From: Roseospira marina
GTDB taxonomy: Bacteria > Pseudomonadota > Alphaproteobacteria > Rhodospirillales > Rhodospirillaceae
NCBI RefSeq assembly: GCF_014197855.1
Contig: NZ_JACIGJ010000010.1
Coordinates: forward strand, 91,466-155,465
Direction: 5' to 3'
Length of the DNA: 64,000 nucleotides
A model generated the notes under the pieces. The model saw nothing but the letters and a program-made list of their open reading frames with translations, did no database searches and had not been told where the DNA came from. The translations under genes were made by a program, and so were the position numbers. Below, piece after piece: positions 47,660-56,952 of this stretch; the first letter of the stretch is position 1; each line of letters starts with the position of its first letter.

Positions 47660-48645
47660 GGGGTTCTCCGCCGCCTCTTGGGTTCCGTCCAGTACGCGCC
47701 GATGGCATCCAGGTCGCGTTCCATGCGGTCAATGGCGTTCAAGGCATCCTCTCCGCCCGCGGCCACGATCAAGGCCAGCAGCGCCTGGACCTGGGCCAGC
47801 GCCGGGACCAGGGACTGAAAATAGCTCGGCGACGCCGTATCGATGACGATGGTCTGGGTGGCCTCGGCCGCCAGAGGGGACACGAGGCTGTCCGTGAGCG
47901 CGACCACCCGCGCCCCCTTCGCCACCGCAAAGGCCGTCGCCTGCACCGTGCCTTCAGTGTAGGGCCGAAAGCTGATGGACAGGACCACGTCCTCGGGGCC
48001 GATCCGGGCCAACCGGTCGAACAGCGTGCCATCGGCGGCGTCGACGAGCACACTGTTATCATAAACCAGACTGTAGGCGTAGTGGAACAGATGTGCCAGG
48101 GCGTGGCAGGAGCGCAGCCCCAGGACGTATACCGTGCGGGCGGCCCGGATCCGGTCGCACGCCCGGTACAGGGCGCGCGCGTTGGCCGGATGCAGGCCCT
48201 CGCGCTGCGCGGCGACGTCCGCGCTGAGCATATCTTCCAGCAGGGCCGCGTGGGCGGCATCCCCAACGGCCCCCGCCTGGCGGGCCTGAAGCGTGCGGGC
48301 CCGCGCCAGATAGGCGCCCTCGCCGCCGCGCAGCCAGGCGCGGTACGGTTCACGCAAGGCTTCGTAGCCGTCGAAATCAAGCGCGCGCGCCAGCCGCACC
48401 ATCGTGGAGGGCTTGACCCCCGCGTGATCGGCCAGCCGACGCATGGAGGTCAGGGCCACATCCTCCGGATGCGCCAGGATGTAGCGCGCCGCCTGCCGCA
48501 ACTGTGGGCTGAGCCCCGCGTGCGCCCGCTGCACCCGGGCGGCAATATCCGCGAGCGGTCCCGTGTCGGGCATGCCCGCCGCGGTCGGGGCCTGCGCCAA
48601 CGCCCCGGCGTTGGCCTCATCCTCGGGCTTGGTGTGTTCGGTCAT
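47656..48645 (-). CDS. MurR/RpiR family transcriptional regulator
   Basis: A 329-residue regulator. The N-terminal HTH_6 domain is SPQLRQAARYILAHPEDVAL then SMRRLADHAGVKPSTMVRLA. The C-terminal SIS domain (about 150-300) has RTVYVLGLRSCHALAHLFHY and VVLSISFRPYTEGTVQA. These regulators bind phosphosugars or other metabolites. It lies directly upstream of the aminotransferase with a 4-base overlap, so it probably controls that gene and itself. Confidence 0.92.
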   Translation of the reverse strand: MTEHTKPEDEANAGALAQAPTAAGMPDTGPLADIAARVQRAHAGLSPQLRQAARYILAHPEDVALTSMRRLADHAGVKPSTMVRLARALDFDGYEALREPYRAWLRGGEGAYLARARTLQARQAGAVGDAAHAALLEDMLSADVAAQREGLHPANARALYRACDRIRAARTVYVLGLRSCHALAHLFHYAYSLVYDNSVLVDAADGTLFDRLARIGPEDVVLSISFRPYTEGTVQATAFAVAKGARVVALTDSLVSPLAAEATQTIVIDTASPSYFQSLVPALAQVQALLALIVAAGGEDALNAIDRMERDLDAIGAYWTEPKRRRRTP

Positions 48646-48856
48646 GGTGGCGCGCTGCTCCTCGACTCGAGCGTTACTGGTTCACGGCCCGGGACAAAAG
48701 TCTAGCGGTGCCCTCAATGGACCGCCATGACAATTGTTCAGAAAAAGGCTGATCTTAGATCATGTGTTTCATGAGCAGCGTTCAGGCTGCGGCGCGGATC
48801 GGGGGTCCCGATCGCGCCCCTCGGCGGCGTGTCGAGGGTGACGCGGGACCGCTTTG

Positions 48857-48865
48857 TGTTATAGT
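48857..48865 (+). promoter_or_regulatory. Extended -10 promoter for the secreted hypothetical gene
   Basis: TGTTATAGT matches the extended -10 pattern TGnTATAAT at eight of nine positions and lies 32 bases before the GTG start at 48898. Confidence 0.45.
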
Positions 48866-48897
48866 GAATCTAAAGTGCATGGATTGGGAGGGCCGCC

Positions 48898-50037
48898 GTG
48901 ACACACCCTCGCTCCGCCCCCGTCGGACCCCGCCGCACCGCCCGCATGAAAGGCGCCGCGCTCGGCGCCTCCTCCGCCCTGATGGCCGCCCTGATGGCCG
49001 CCCTAACGGCCACCGGCCCCGCCGTTGCCCAGGACCGGACCGCCCTGCATGTGCGCCCGGTGCCGGTGATGGACACCCAGGGCTTCGGCCGGCCGCTGGT
49101 GGCCTATACCGTGATGGTGCCGGTTCAGTGGCAGGAGCAAGGCGGCGTCCAATGGGACCCGGCCAACGCCTGCAACCGCTCCGGCTATAACTTCTCCTGG
49201 AAGGCCGGGTTGCCGGACGACAGCGCGGGCGTTGCGATCCTGCCCACGATCACCTGGACCAGCCAACCCGGCGGCCCCTGTCCGCAACTTCAGATCGGCT
49301 CGGCGCGGGACCTGCTGACGCAGTACGTCGGCCGCCTGATCCCGAACGCGCGGGTTCTCGACTTCCGCCCGCGCCCGGACCTGATCCGAGACCTCCAGGC
49401 CCTCGTGTACCGGGAAAACGCCTCCGGCCTGTCGTACGAGACCACCGTGGATGCGGGCGAGCTCCTCATCGCCTTCACGGACGAGCGGGGCCGGGACATG
49501 CGGGCCTCCATTGCCGCGACGGCGATGCTTTGGCGCATCACGCTGGCCGGCATGAGCGGGATGCCGGGCATGACCGTCAGCGGAGGCAGCTCCATGCCCG
49601 GCTTCGTGGCGGCGGCCCAGGCCGGGCAACTGGATCTGCGCATGGCGGAGATGATCCGTAAATCCATCCGCCCCGGCCCGGAATGGTCGCGGGAGATCGC
49701 CCGGCATCATGCCGTGCTCAATCGTCAGAACGCGCAGCATTCCAGCCGCATGGCGGAGATCACCAGCCAGACCAACCGCGAGATCAGCGAGATCATCAGC
49801 CAGGGCTACAGCGACCGCGAGGCCATCCGGGACCGCGGCCATCGCGAGCAGATCGAGGCGATCCGCGGGGTCGAAACCTACGTCGATCCCCTGAACGGGG
49901 GGACCGTCCAGCTCGACAACAGTTATGGCCATGCGTGGCAACTCAGTGACGGAACCTATGTTCTGACCGACGATGCGGCTTTCGATCCGCGCCGGGCGCT
50001 GGGGATCGACGGGCGCCCGCTTCACGCCGCCCGCTGA
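48898..50037 (+). CDS. Secreted hypothetical protein
   Basis: A 379-residue protein. A long signal sequence ends near AVAQDR (about residue 45); the hydrophobic part is SSALMAALMAALTATGPAVA. The GTG at 48898 has GGAGGG 5 bases upstream, and an ATG at 48946 (MKGAALGAS) could also serve. The mature part has VAYTVMVPVQWQEQGGVQWD, a Cys pair (NACNRS and PCPQLQ) and a Gln/Ser/Glu-rich helical tail containing MAEITSQTNREISEIISQGY. I do not recognise the family. It precedes the rhodanese-like gene by 47 bases and is probably in the same operon. Confidence 0.7.
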   Translation: MTHPRSAPVGPRRTARMKGAALGASSALMAALMAALTATGPAVAQDRTALHVRPVPVMDTQGFGRPLVAYTVMVPVQWQEQGGVQWDPANACNRSGYNFSWKAGLPDDSAGVAILPTITWTSQPGGPCPQLQIGSARDLLTQYVGRLIPNARVLDFRPRPDLIRDLQALVYRENASGLSYETTVDAGELLIAFTDERGRDMRASIAATAMLWRITLAGMSGMPGMTVSGGSSMPGFVAAAQAGQLDLRMAEMIRKSIRPGPEWSREIARHHAVLNRQNAQHSSRMAEITSQTNREISEIISQGYSDREAIRDRGHREQIEAIRGVETYVDPLNGGTVQLDNSYGHAWQLSDGTYVLTDDAAFDPRRALGIDGRPLHAAR

Positions 50038-50084
50038 CAGGACGGGCAGACGCACCACGGGTTCATACGGGAGGGGAGGGCGGT

Positions 50085-50951
50085 ATGACGGAACCACTGC
50101 GCATTCTGTGGGCATCGGTCCTGGTCCTGACGGCATCCGGTGCAATCCATGCCAGTGTCGCACAGGACAGTTTCGGGCAGGCCCAGTCACCGAGCTATGG
50201 CCAGCAAACACCCGGGTATGGCCAGCAACAGCCGGGCTATGGGCAACAACAGCCCGGATACGGACAGCAACAACCCGGGTACGGCCAGCAACAACCCGGA
50301 TACGGACAGCAACAGCCCGGTTACGGCCAGTCACCGCCGGTCGACGGCGGGGGCGGCGCGGGACAGGGCATGGATCCCCAGGTGGTCCAGGTCCTCCAGC
50401 AACTGGCGCAGTACGAGACCCAGAACCTGGGCGTGCCCCCGACGCAGAGCCTGCACACCGGCCCCATGCACGGGCCGACGCCAAGCAGCATCCCCGGGGG
50501 GCAGGTCATCACCACGCTCGGTCTGGTGCAGTTGGTCCAGGGCCAGCAGGTGCCCTATCTGCTGTTCGACGTCCTGGGCGCCAACGAAACCCTGCCGGGC
50601 GCGATTCCGGCGGTCCCGGCCAGCCAGCCGGGCCAGTTCGGCGATGGCGTCTCACAGCAGATGGACCGCTTCCTGCGGCAGGCCACCCGGGGCAACATCC
50701 AGACACCGCTTATCTTCTATTGCGCATCGCGCGAGTGCTGGATGTCGTACAATGCGGCCCTGCGCGCGATCAACCTCGGCTACAGCAATGTGCTCTGGTA
50801 CCGGGGCGGCCTGGAGGCCTGGAAACAGGCCGGCGGCCCGACCGTCCCGCCCGGTGGCAGCTACAGTGGATCGCAGCCGCCACCCGGCGGCGGGTATAGC
50901 GGCCAACCGGGTGGCTACGGCGGCCAGCAGGGAAGTGGAGGCTTCCAATAA
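50085..50951 (+). CDS. Secreted rhodanese-like protein with YGQQQPG repeats
   Basis: A 288-residue exported protein. A signal peptide covers about 1-26 (cleavage near SVAQDS). Seven heptads (mostly GYGQQQP) follow at about 37-85, then a rhodanese domain (about 130-255). The active-site loop is CASRECWMSYNAA with the nucleophile Cys, followed by LGYSNVLWYRGGLEAWKQAG, the usual rhodanese end. The CxxxxCW pattern resembles the secreted rhodaneses associated with PQQ-dependent catabolism. The C-terminus is Gly/Gln/Pro-rich again (SGQPGGYGGQQGSGGFQ). Sulphurtransferase activity is inferred. Confidence 0.85.
   Translation: MTEPLRILWASVLVLTASGAIHASVAQDSFGQAQSPSYGQQTPGYGQQQPGYGQQQPGYGQQQPGYGQQQPGYGQQQPGYGQSPPVDGGGGAGQGMDPQVVQVLQQLAQYETQNLGVPPTQSLHTGPMHGPTPSSIPGGQVITTLGLVQLVQGQQVPYLLFDVLGANETLPGAIPAVPASQPGQFGDGVSQQMDRFLRQATRGNIQTPLIFYCASRECWMSYNAALRAINLGYSNVLWYRGGLEAWKQAGGPTVPPGGSYSGSQPPPGGGYSGQPGGYGGQQGSGGFQ
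50193..50339 (+). repeat. 21-bp tandem repeat encoding GYGQQQP heptads
   Basis: Seven units of 21 bases (outer two slightly degenerate). The third-base differences between units show that it is not a very recent expansion. Copy-number change would stay in frame. Confidence 0.85.
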
Positions 50952-50968
50952 AGCATCCCCCACGGATA

Positions 50969-50990
50969 AGCGGCCATGGAAACGGCCGCT
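50969..50990. terminator. Hairpin between convergent rhodanese-like and rlmN genes
   Basis: AGCGGCC and GGCCGCT form a 7-bp stem with an 8-base loop, 18 bases after the rhodanese-like stop and 23 before the rlmN stop. No T-tract. Confidence 0.4.
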
Positions 50991-51012
50991 CCCCTGCCGG
51001 GGCCGGGCGCCG

Positions 51013-52161
51013 TCAGAGCGTACCGGTGCCGATCGCCCGCCCGTGCTCGGCCTCGGCGGCGGCGCGCTCCTCCGCGGTCATGGTCGCCAGCCGCGCCCGA
51101 TAGCCTTGCAGGCGTTCGCGCTCCGACTCGCTCTTGAGCTGTCCACAGGCGGCCAGGATGTCGCGCCCGCGCGGCATGCGGATCGGCGCCGTCAACCCGG
51201 CGTTGGCAAGGATATCGGCGAACCGTTCGATCTGGCGCATCGGCGTGCATTCATAAGGCGCGCCGGGCCAGGGGTTGAAGGGAATCAGGTTGAATTTGCA
51301 CGGCAGACCCTGCACCAACCGGATCAACGCCCGGGCATCCGCGTCCGAATCATTGACACCTTTCAGCATCACGTATTCCAGCGTGATGCGCCGCGCGTTC
51401 GACACCCCCGGGTAGGCCCGCAAGGCGGCCATAAGTTGGTCGAGCGGGTATTTCCGGTTGATTGGCATGATCTCGGAGCGCACCTCGTCGGTCGCCGCAT
51501 GCAGACTGACCGCAAGGTTGATCCCCATCTCGCGGCCGCACCGCTCGATCATCGGCACCACCCCCGACGTGGACAGCGTAATGCGCCGACGCGACAGGGC
51601 GAGTCCCTCGCCGTCCGACAGGATGGATACGGCCTTCGCGACGTTGTCGACGTTGAACAGCGGCTCGCCCATGCCCATCAGGACGACATTGGACAGCCGT
51701 CGAGTCTCGTCAGTAGGCGTCGGCCACTCGCCGTAACTGTCGCGTGCGACCATGAACTGGCCGACCACCTCGGCCGGGTCGAGGTTGCGAACCAGCATTT
51801 GCGTCCCGGTGTGGCAAAAACGGCACGTCAGGGTGCACCCAACCTGCGAGGAGACACAGACCGCGCCCCGGCCGTCTTCTGGAATATGAACGGCTTCCGC
51901 CTCCTTGCCGTCCGCGAACCGCAGCAGCCACTTTCGCGTGCCATCCTGCGCCGTCTGCTCTCGGCTGACGGTGGGGCGACCAAGGGTGTGTTCGGCCGCC
52001 AGACGGCCCCTCAAATCCTTGGAAAGGGTCGACATCTGGTCGAAGTCGGTGGCCCCTCGGAAATAGATCCAATGCCAGACCTGTCTGGCACGGAAGGGTT
52101 TCTCTCCCATATGAGAGAGGACGGTCGTCAGCTCGGACCGCGTAAGACCGATCAAGTTCAT
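51013..52161 (-). CDS. rlmN: Dual-specificity rRNA/tRNA adenine C2 methyltransferase RlmN
   Basis: A 382-residue radical SAM enzyme that methylates A2503 of 23S rRNA and A37 of some tRNAs. The iron-sulphur motif [13 protein letters not shown] (CxxxCxxC) follows CVSSQVG. Other landmarks are [14 protein letters not shown] near the N-terminus, [15 protein letters not shown], the [20 protein letters not shown] block and the C-terminal reactive Cys in AACGQLKSE. The ATG at 52161 gives the typical [11 protein letters not shown] start. Single gene. Confidence 0.97.
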   Translation of the reverse strand: MNLIGLTRSELTTVLSHMGEKPFRARQVWHWIYFRGATDFDQMSTLSKDLRGRLAAEHTLGRPTVSREQTAQDGTRKWLLRFADGKEAEAVHIPEDGRGAVCVSSQVGCTLTCRFCHTGTQMLVRNLDPAEVVGQFMVARDSYGEWPTPTDETRRLSNVVLMGMGEPLFNVDNVAKAVSILSDGEGLALSRRRITLSTSGVVPMIERCGREMGINLAVSLHAATDEVRSEIMPINRKYPLDQLMAALRAYPGVSNARRITLEYVMLKGVNDSDADARALIRLVQGLPCKFNLIPFNPWPGAPYECTPMRQIERFADILANAGLTAPIRMPRGRDILAACGQLKSESERERLQGYRARLATMTAEERAAAEAEHGRAIGTGTL

Positions 52162-52466
52162 GGGATATCGCCTTTCCAGGACCGGTCAACACGGGGGTCG
52201 TGCCGGGGAGCCGCCATTCCACGGCCCCATCTGATCCGGTTCCGATTTCATGTACCAATACGGTGTGAATTTCGCTATACCGGGTGTCTCAGATGCCGCA
52301 TGATCGGGGGTGTGCGGCAATATGGTCACGGCGCGGCGCAACGCGGTGCTCCCCCCGGGTCGCCCGTTGACGCTGCGAGCGAGTATATGTTTGTCATTTT
52401 ATGGAGAGCGGTCGCAACCTACCAAATGCGGCTGCCCATCTGATCAGGTGATGGAGGAGTGCCTAA
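52162..52466. other. Intergenic region between rlmN and the OmpA-like lipoprotein gene
   Basis: 305 bases between divergent genes. A GGAGG site precedes the next gene by 9 bases. An AT-richer patch at 52380-52440 may contain its promoter. No other feature recognised. Confidence 0.45.
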
Positions 52467-53282
52467 ATGTTCAAGAAGGTGATCGTCGCAGTTGCTGCGG
52501 CCGGCCTCCTGTCCGCTTGTGCGAACAAGTGGGACGTGGAAGGCGCCCAGAGCATGGAAAGCATGGGCTCGCCGTTCCAGGCGGCCCTGCAGAGCGAATA
52601 TGCCGCCCTGGCCGCGCACGAGCGAGGCTATGGCGATTGGCCGGACACCGCTTACTACGTGGCGAAGGCGAAGGCCGCCGCCATGGGTGAGGCCGTGTCT
52701 CCGACCTCTCTGGACGAGCGTGACCTGCCGGCCAAGTACGCCGACGAGTTGGCTGCGGCCCGTCAGGACCTCATGACCGTTCTCGGCCAGGGCGCCGCGG
52801 ACGCGAATCCGCCGGTGGCGGCCCGCGCCCAGGCAATGTTCGATTGCTGGATGGAAGAGGCCGAGGAAGACCGGCAGCCCACCCACATTGCGGAATGCAA
52901 GCAGAACTTCACCATTGCCATGAACGAACTCGCTTCGCCGGCCATGCCGGGGACGCCGTTCGTGGTGTACTTCGACCTCGATTCGTCCGCTCTGGACGGC
53001 GAGGCTCTGGCGACCCTGAACACCGTGGCCGCCGAATACCAGCAGGTCGTGCCGCCGCGCGTTCTGGTCGTCGGCCACACCGACACCAGCGGCCCGAGCG
53101 ACTACAACGTCGTGCTGTCCCAGCGTCGTTCCGAGAGCGTGTCGCAGGCCCTCGCCGCCCGCGGTATCGCGTCGGAAGTCATGCAGCTTGAGGCCTACGG
53201 CGAAGAGCGGCTGGCGGTTCCGACCGGTGACGGCACCGTCGAGCGGATGAACCGTCGTGTGGAGATCATGTTCCAGAACTAA
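52467..53282 (+). CDS. OmpA-family lipoprotein
   Basis: A 271-residue lipoprotein. The signal sequence ends in the lipobox LLSAC, so Cys18 should be lipidated. Residues about 150-271 are an OmpA-type peptidoglycan-binding domain: VVYFDLDSSALDGEALATLN, VLVVGHTDTSGPSDYNVVLS, QRRSESVSQALAARGI and NRRVEI. The middle part (about 20-145) is family-specific. It resembles Pal but is longer, and there is no tolB next to it. Because tolB and pal are absent from the tol cluster at 26-28.8 kb, a Pal-like role is possible but not shown. Confidence 0.88.
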   Translation: MFKKVIVAVAAAGLLSACANKWDVEGAQSMESMGSPFQAALQSEYAALAAHERGYGDWPDTAYYVAKAKAAAMGEAVSPTSLDERDLPAKYADELAAARQDLMTVLGQGAADANPPVAARAQAMFDCWMEEAEEDRQPTHIAECKQNFTIAMNELASPAMPGTPFVVYFDLDSSALDGEALATLNTVAAEYQQVVPPRVLVVGHTDTSGPSDYNVVLSQRRSESVSQALAARGIASEVMQLEAYGEERLAVPTGDGTVERMNRRVEIMFQN

Positions 53283-53335
53283 GCCTTCGGGCCTGGATCT
53301 GGAGCCCTCCGCACACGGAGAGCCCTGTTGAAGGC

Positions 53336-53366
53336 GGCGCGTCGGGTTTTCCCGGCGCGCCGTTTT
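53336..53366 (+). terminator. Intrinsic terminator after the lipoprotein gene
   Basis: GGCGCG.CGGG pairs with CCCG.CGCGCC around TTTT and is followed by GTTTTC, 53 bases after the stop. Confidence 0.7.
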
Positions 53367-53579
53367 CATGTCTGGCCCGTGCAGGCGCGCGGCCGAATTA
53401 ATGCGTCAGCGGACCTTTGCGGTGGATCCCCCGAACGGCAGGCCTTGTCGCCCCTCGGCGGATCCGATACGCCTTATAGGTGGTCTCACATCGACGCAGG
53501 ACCGGAGCCCGGGCGCGACGGCGCCCCGCCCTCACGATCCCGTCCCTATCCCTGACCCGACCGAGCGGAGGATGCCGCG

Positions 53580-55478
53580 TTGGATTTTCTGGTCGCGCAA
53601 TTCCTGAACGGGTTGGCCAGTGCCTCTTCGCTGTTCCTGGTCGCAAGCGGCCTGTCGATCATCTTCGGCGTCACGCGGATCGTGAATTTTGCCCATGGCG
53701 CGTTTTACATGCTGGGGGCCTACCTCGCGTACACGCTCGCCACCCACCTGCCCGGGCCGTTCGGGTTCTGGGTGGCGTTGCCGCTCTCGGCGCTGGCGGT
53801 GGCGGGCCTGGGCGCCCTGGTGGAGATGACCATCCTGCGCCGCATCTATGCCGCGCCCGAGCTGTTCCAGCTTCTGGCGACCTTCGGCCTCACGCTGATG
53901 GTCGAGGACCTGGTGGTCATGATCTGGGGGCCGGAGGACCTGCTGGGGCCGCGCGCCCCCGGCCTGGACGGCGCCATTCCCATTTTCGGGCAGTTGTTCC
54001 CGACCTACGACCTGCTGGTCATCGCCATGGGGCCGCTGGTGCTGTTGGGGCTGTGGCTGCTGTTCCGCCGCACCCGGTGGGGCGTGCTGGTCCGCGCCGC
54101 GACCGAGGACCGGACCATGGTGGCCGCGCTGGGCGTGAACCAGAAATGGTTGTTCACCTCCGTGTTCACCCTGGGCATCTTCCTGGCCGCGCTGGGCGGC
54201 GCCCTGCAGATCCCGCGCGAGGCGGTGCATCACGCGCTCGACCTTCAGGTCATCGTCGAGGCCTTCGTGATCGTCGTGGTGGGCGGCCTGGGCAACGTTC
54301 TGGGCGCGTTCCTGGCCGCCGTGATGATCGCGGAGCTGAACGCCTTCGGCATCCTGCTGTTCCCCAAGATCAGCCTCGTGCTGGTGTTCCTGGTCATGGC
54401 GGCGGTGCTGGTGGTGCGGCCCTGGGGCCTGCTTGGCCGGCCGGAGGCCCACCCGCGCGCCTCGGTCGGGCAGGCGGTGGAGCCCCTGCGCCGGCTCGGT
54501 CCGGCCGGCCTGGCGGCGTCGCTGCTTCTGGCCGGGGCGCTGGCGCTGCTGCCGCTGGTGGCCGGCCCCTACCTGCTGACCGTCGTGACGGAGCTGCTGA
54601 TCTTCGCCCTGTTCGCGGCCAGCCTGCACCTGATGATGGGCGTGGGCGGCATGGTCAGCTTCGGGCATGCGGCCTACTTCGGGCTCGGAGCCTACGGCGC
54701 CGCGCTGCTGGTCCGCTTCATCGGTGCGCCGATGGAACTCGGAATCCTGCTCGGGCCGCTGCTGGCGCTGGCGGGCGGCCTGCTGTTCGGCTGGTTCTGC
54801 GTGCGGCTGTCCGGCGTCTATCTGGCGATGCTGACCCTGGCCTTCGCGCAGATCGTCTGGTCGATCATCTTCCAGTGGTACGAGGTGACGGGCGGGGACA
54901 ACGGCATTCTCGGCATCTGGCCGTCCAAGTGGGCCGCCGATCCGCAGGTGTACTATTATCTCGTCCTCGGGCTGTGCGGGCTGGGGCTGGTGGCGATCCG
55001 GCGCGTGATCTTCTCGCCCTTCGGCTACGCGCTGCGGGCCTGCCGGGACAGCGTGCTGCGCGCCGAAGCCATCGGCATCCACCGCCAGCGCGTGCAATGG
55101 ATGGGCTTCGCCTTGGCGGGCGCGTTCGCCGGGGTCGGCGGCACCCTGTACGCCTATTTGAAGGGCAGCGTGTTCCCCGATGTGATCTCCATCGCCACCT
55201 CGGTGGACGGTCTGGTCATGGTGCTGCTGGGCGGGATCCAGACGGTCTCCGGTCCCATCGTGGGCGCGGCGACCTACAAGGCGCTGTCGATCTACATGAC
55301 CAGCCAGATCGCCTATTGGCAGCTCGTGCTGGGCGGCCTGATCGTGGTGCTGGTGGTCGCCTTCCCCGAGGGCATCGCCGGGTTCTGGCAGCGACAGGTG
55401 GGGCCACGGCTGCGCGCGCGTCTGGGCGCGCGAAGAGCCGGGGAGCACACGCCCGAGGACTGGGAGGCGGCGCCATGA
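53580..55478 (+). CDS. Fused LivH-LivM branched-chain amino acid ABC permease
   Basis: A 632-residue membrane protein containing two permeases normally encoded separately. The N-terminal half (about 1-290) is LivH-like (GLSIIFGVTRIVNFAHGAFY, VVVGGLGNVLGAFLAA). The C-terminal half (about 310-632) is LivM-like (LHLMMGVGGMVSFGHAAYFG, RACRDSVLRAEAIGI, VMVLLGGIQTVSGPIVGAA). The start is a TTG at 53580 with GGAGG 8 bases upstream. It overlaps livG by four bases. The substrates are branched-chain amino acids, amides or urea by family knowledge. No periplasmic binding protein gene lies within the operon. Confidence 0.92.
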   Translation: MDFLVAQFLNGLASASSLFLVASGLSIIFGVTRIVNFAHGAFYMLGAYLAYTLATHLPGPFGFWVALPLSALAVAGLGALVEMTILRRIYAAPELFQLLATFGLTLMVEDLVVMIWGPEDLLGPRAPGLDGAIPIFGQLFPTYDLLVIAMGPLVLLGLWLLFRRTRWGVLVRAATEDRTMVAALGVNQKWLFTSVFTLGIFLAALGGALQIPREAVHHALDLQVIVEAFVIVVVGGLGNVLGAFLAAVMIAELNAFGILLFPKISLVLVFLVMAAVLVVRPWGLLGRPEAHPRASVGQAVEPLRRLGPAGLAASLLLAGALALLPLVAGPYLLTVVTELLIFALFAASLHLMMGVGGMVSFGHAAYFGLGAYGAALLVRFIGAPMELGILLGPLLALAGGLLFGWFCVRLSGVYLAMLTLAFAQIVWSIIFQWYEVTGGDNGILGIWPSKWAADPQVYYYLVLGLCGLGLVAIRRVIFSPFGYALRACRDSVLRAEAIGIHRQRVQWMGFALAGAFAGVGGTLYAYLKGSVFPDVISIATSVDGLVMVLLGGIQTVSGPIVGAATYKALSIYMTSQIAYWQLVLGGLIVVLVVAFPEGIAGFWQRQVGPRLRARLGARRAGEHTPEDWEAAP

Positions 55479-56242
55479 GTGCGCTGGTCGTGGAGGCCCT
55501 GTGCAAGTCGTTCGGCGGGCTCCGGGCCGTGGACGACGTGTCGTTCTCCCTGGGAGAAACCGAGCTGCTGGCGCTGATCGGCCCGAACGGAGCCGGCAAG
55601 AGCACCTGCTTCAACATGCTCAATGGGCAGATCCAGCCCGACGTCGGCTCGATCCGCCTGTACGGCGACGAAATCGTTGGTTGCCCGCCCCGCACGGTCT
55701 GGCGCATGGGCGTCGGGCGCACGTTCCAGATCACCGCGACCTTCTCCTCGATGACGGTGATGGAGAACGTGCAGATGGCGTTGCTGTCGCATCACCGACG
55801 GCTGCGCGCCCTGCTGCCGTTCGCCGGCGGGCAGTATCGGGACGAGGCCATGGCGCTGCTCGACCGGGTCGGGATGGCGAGCCAGGCCGGGCGAGCTTGC
55901 GGCACGCTGGCCTACGGGGACCTGAAGCGCCTCGAACTGGCGATCGCACTGGCCAACGAGCCCCGTGTCCTGCTGATGGACGAGCCGACCGCCGGCATGG
56001 CCCCGCGCGAGCGCCTCCAGCTCATGCGACTGACGGCCGACATCGTCCGCGACAAGGGGGTGAGCGTGCTGTTCACCGAACACGATATGGACGTCGTGTT
56101 CGGCCACGCCGACCGGATTCTCGTGATGAACCGGGGCCGGCTGGTGGCGGCGGGCTCACCGGCTGAGGTCCGCGCGAACACCGAGGTTCAGGCGATCTAC
56201 CTGGGGTCGGGCGCGCTCTATGCGCCGGAAGGAGCGGCATGA
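55475..56242 (+). CDS. livG: Branched-chain amino acid-type ABC transporter ATPase LivG
   Basis: A 255-residue ATPase. Walker A is LIGPNGAGKSTCFNMLNG, the signature is LAYGDLKRLELAIAL (LivG-type, lacking the LSGGQ form), and Walker B is VLLMDEPTAGMAPRER. RMGVGRTFQITATFSSMTV is typical of LivG. The ATG at 55475 overlaps the permease stop and its own stop overlaps livF, so the three genes form one translational unit. Confidence 0.94.
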   Translation: MSALVVEALCKSFGGLRAVDDVSFSLGETELLALIGPNGAGKSTCFNMLNGQIQPDVGSIRLYGDEIVGCPPRTVWRMGVGRTFQITATFSSMTVMENVQMALLSHHRRLRALLPFAGGQYRDEAMALLDRVGMASQAGRACGTLAYGDLKRLELAIALANEPRVLLMDEPTAGMAPRERLQLMRLTADIVRDKGVSVLFTEHDMDVVFGHADRILVMNRGRLVAAGSPAEVRANTEVQAIYLGSGALYAPEGAA

Positions 56243-56952
56243 CCGAGGCGGTGCTGGAGGTCCGGGGGCTAAACGCATGGTATGGCCGCGCCCACATCCT
56301 CTTCGACGTCGACCTGACGGTGCGGCGCGGCGAAGTTGTCGCGCTGCTCGGCCGCAACGGCGCCGGCAAGACGACCACCTTCGCCAGCCTCATGGGTCTC
56401 GTGCCATCGGTAACAGGGTCCGCGACGTTCGACGGCGCCGCGATCCTGGGGCGCCCCACCCACGAGATCGCCGGGCGCGGCCTCGGCTACGTTCCCGAAG
56501 ACCGGCGGATCTTCACCGACCTGACCGTGGATGAGAACCTGATGGTCGGGGAACGGCCGCCACGCGACGGCGTGCCGCACTGGACGCCTGCGATCCTCTA
56601 CGATCTGTTCCCGAATCTGGCGGAGCTGCGGCGACGCCCAGGGGGGCACATGTCGGGCGGTGAACAGCAGATGCTGACGATCGCGCGCACGCTGATGGGA
56701 AACCCTTCGCTTGTTCTCCTCGACGAACCCTCGGAAGGGTTGGCCCCGCGGATCGTCGAGCAGATGGCCAACGCCCTGAACGCGATGAAACGGGAAGGCG
56801 TGACCCTGATCCTTTCGGAACAGAACCTGCACTTCTCCCGTCTCATTTCCGACCGCGCGACCATCATTGAAGGCGGCCGGATCCGGTTCGACGGCACGTT
56901 CGCGGAGTTGGATGCGCAGCCGGCCATCAGCGCCACCTACCTGGCCGTTTAA
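56239..56952 (+). CDS. livF: Branched-chain amino acid-type ABC transporter ATPase LivF
   Basis: A 237-residue ATPase. Walker A is LLGRNGAGKTTTFASLMG, the signature MSGGEQQMLTIARTLMG, and Walker B LVLLDEPSEGLAPRI, in the usual LivF context (GLGYVPEDRRIFTDLTVDEN). It dimerises with LivG. It is the last gene of the operon. Confidence 0.95.
   Translation: MTEAVLEVRGLNAWYGRAHILFDVDLTVRRGEVVALLGRNGAGKTTTFASLMGLVPSVTGSATFDGAAILGRPTHEIAGRGLGYVPEDRRIFTDLTVDENLMVGERPPRDGVPHWTPAILYDLFPNLAELRRRPGGHMSGGEQQMLTIARTLMGNPSLVLLDEPSEGLAPRIVEQMANALNAMKREGVTLILSEQNLHFSRLISDRATIIEGGRIRFDGTFAELDAQPAISATYLAV

Noticed and set aside
53532..55448. Long minus-strand open frame opposite the fused permease
   Set aside because: Gln/His/Arg-rich antisense composition without motifs; the plus strand encodes obvious LivH and LivM domains.
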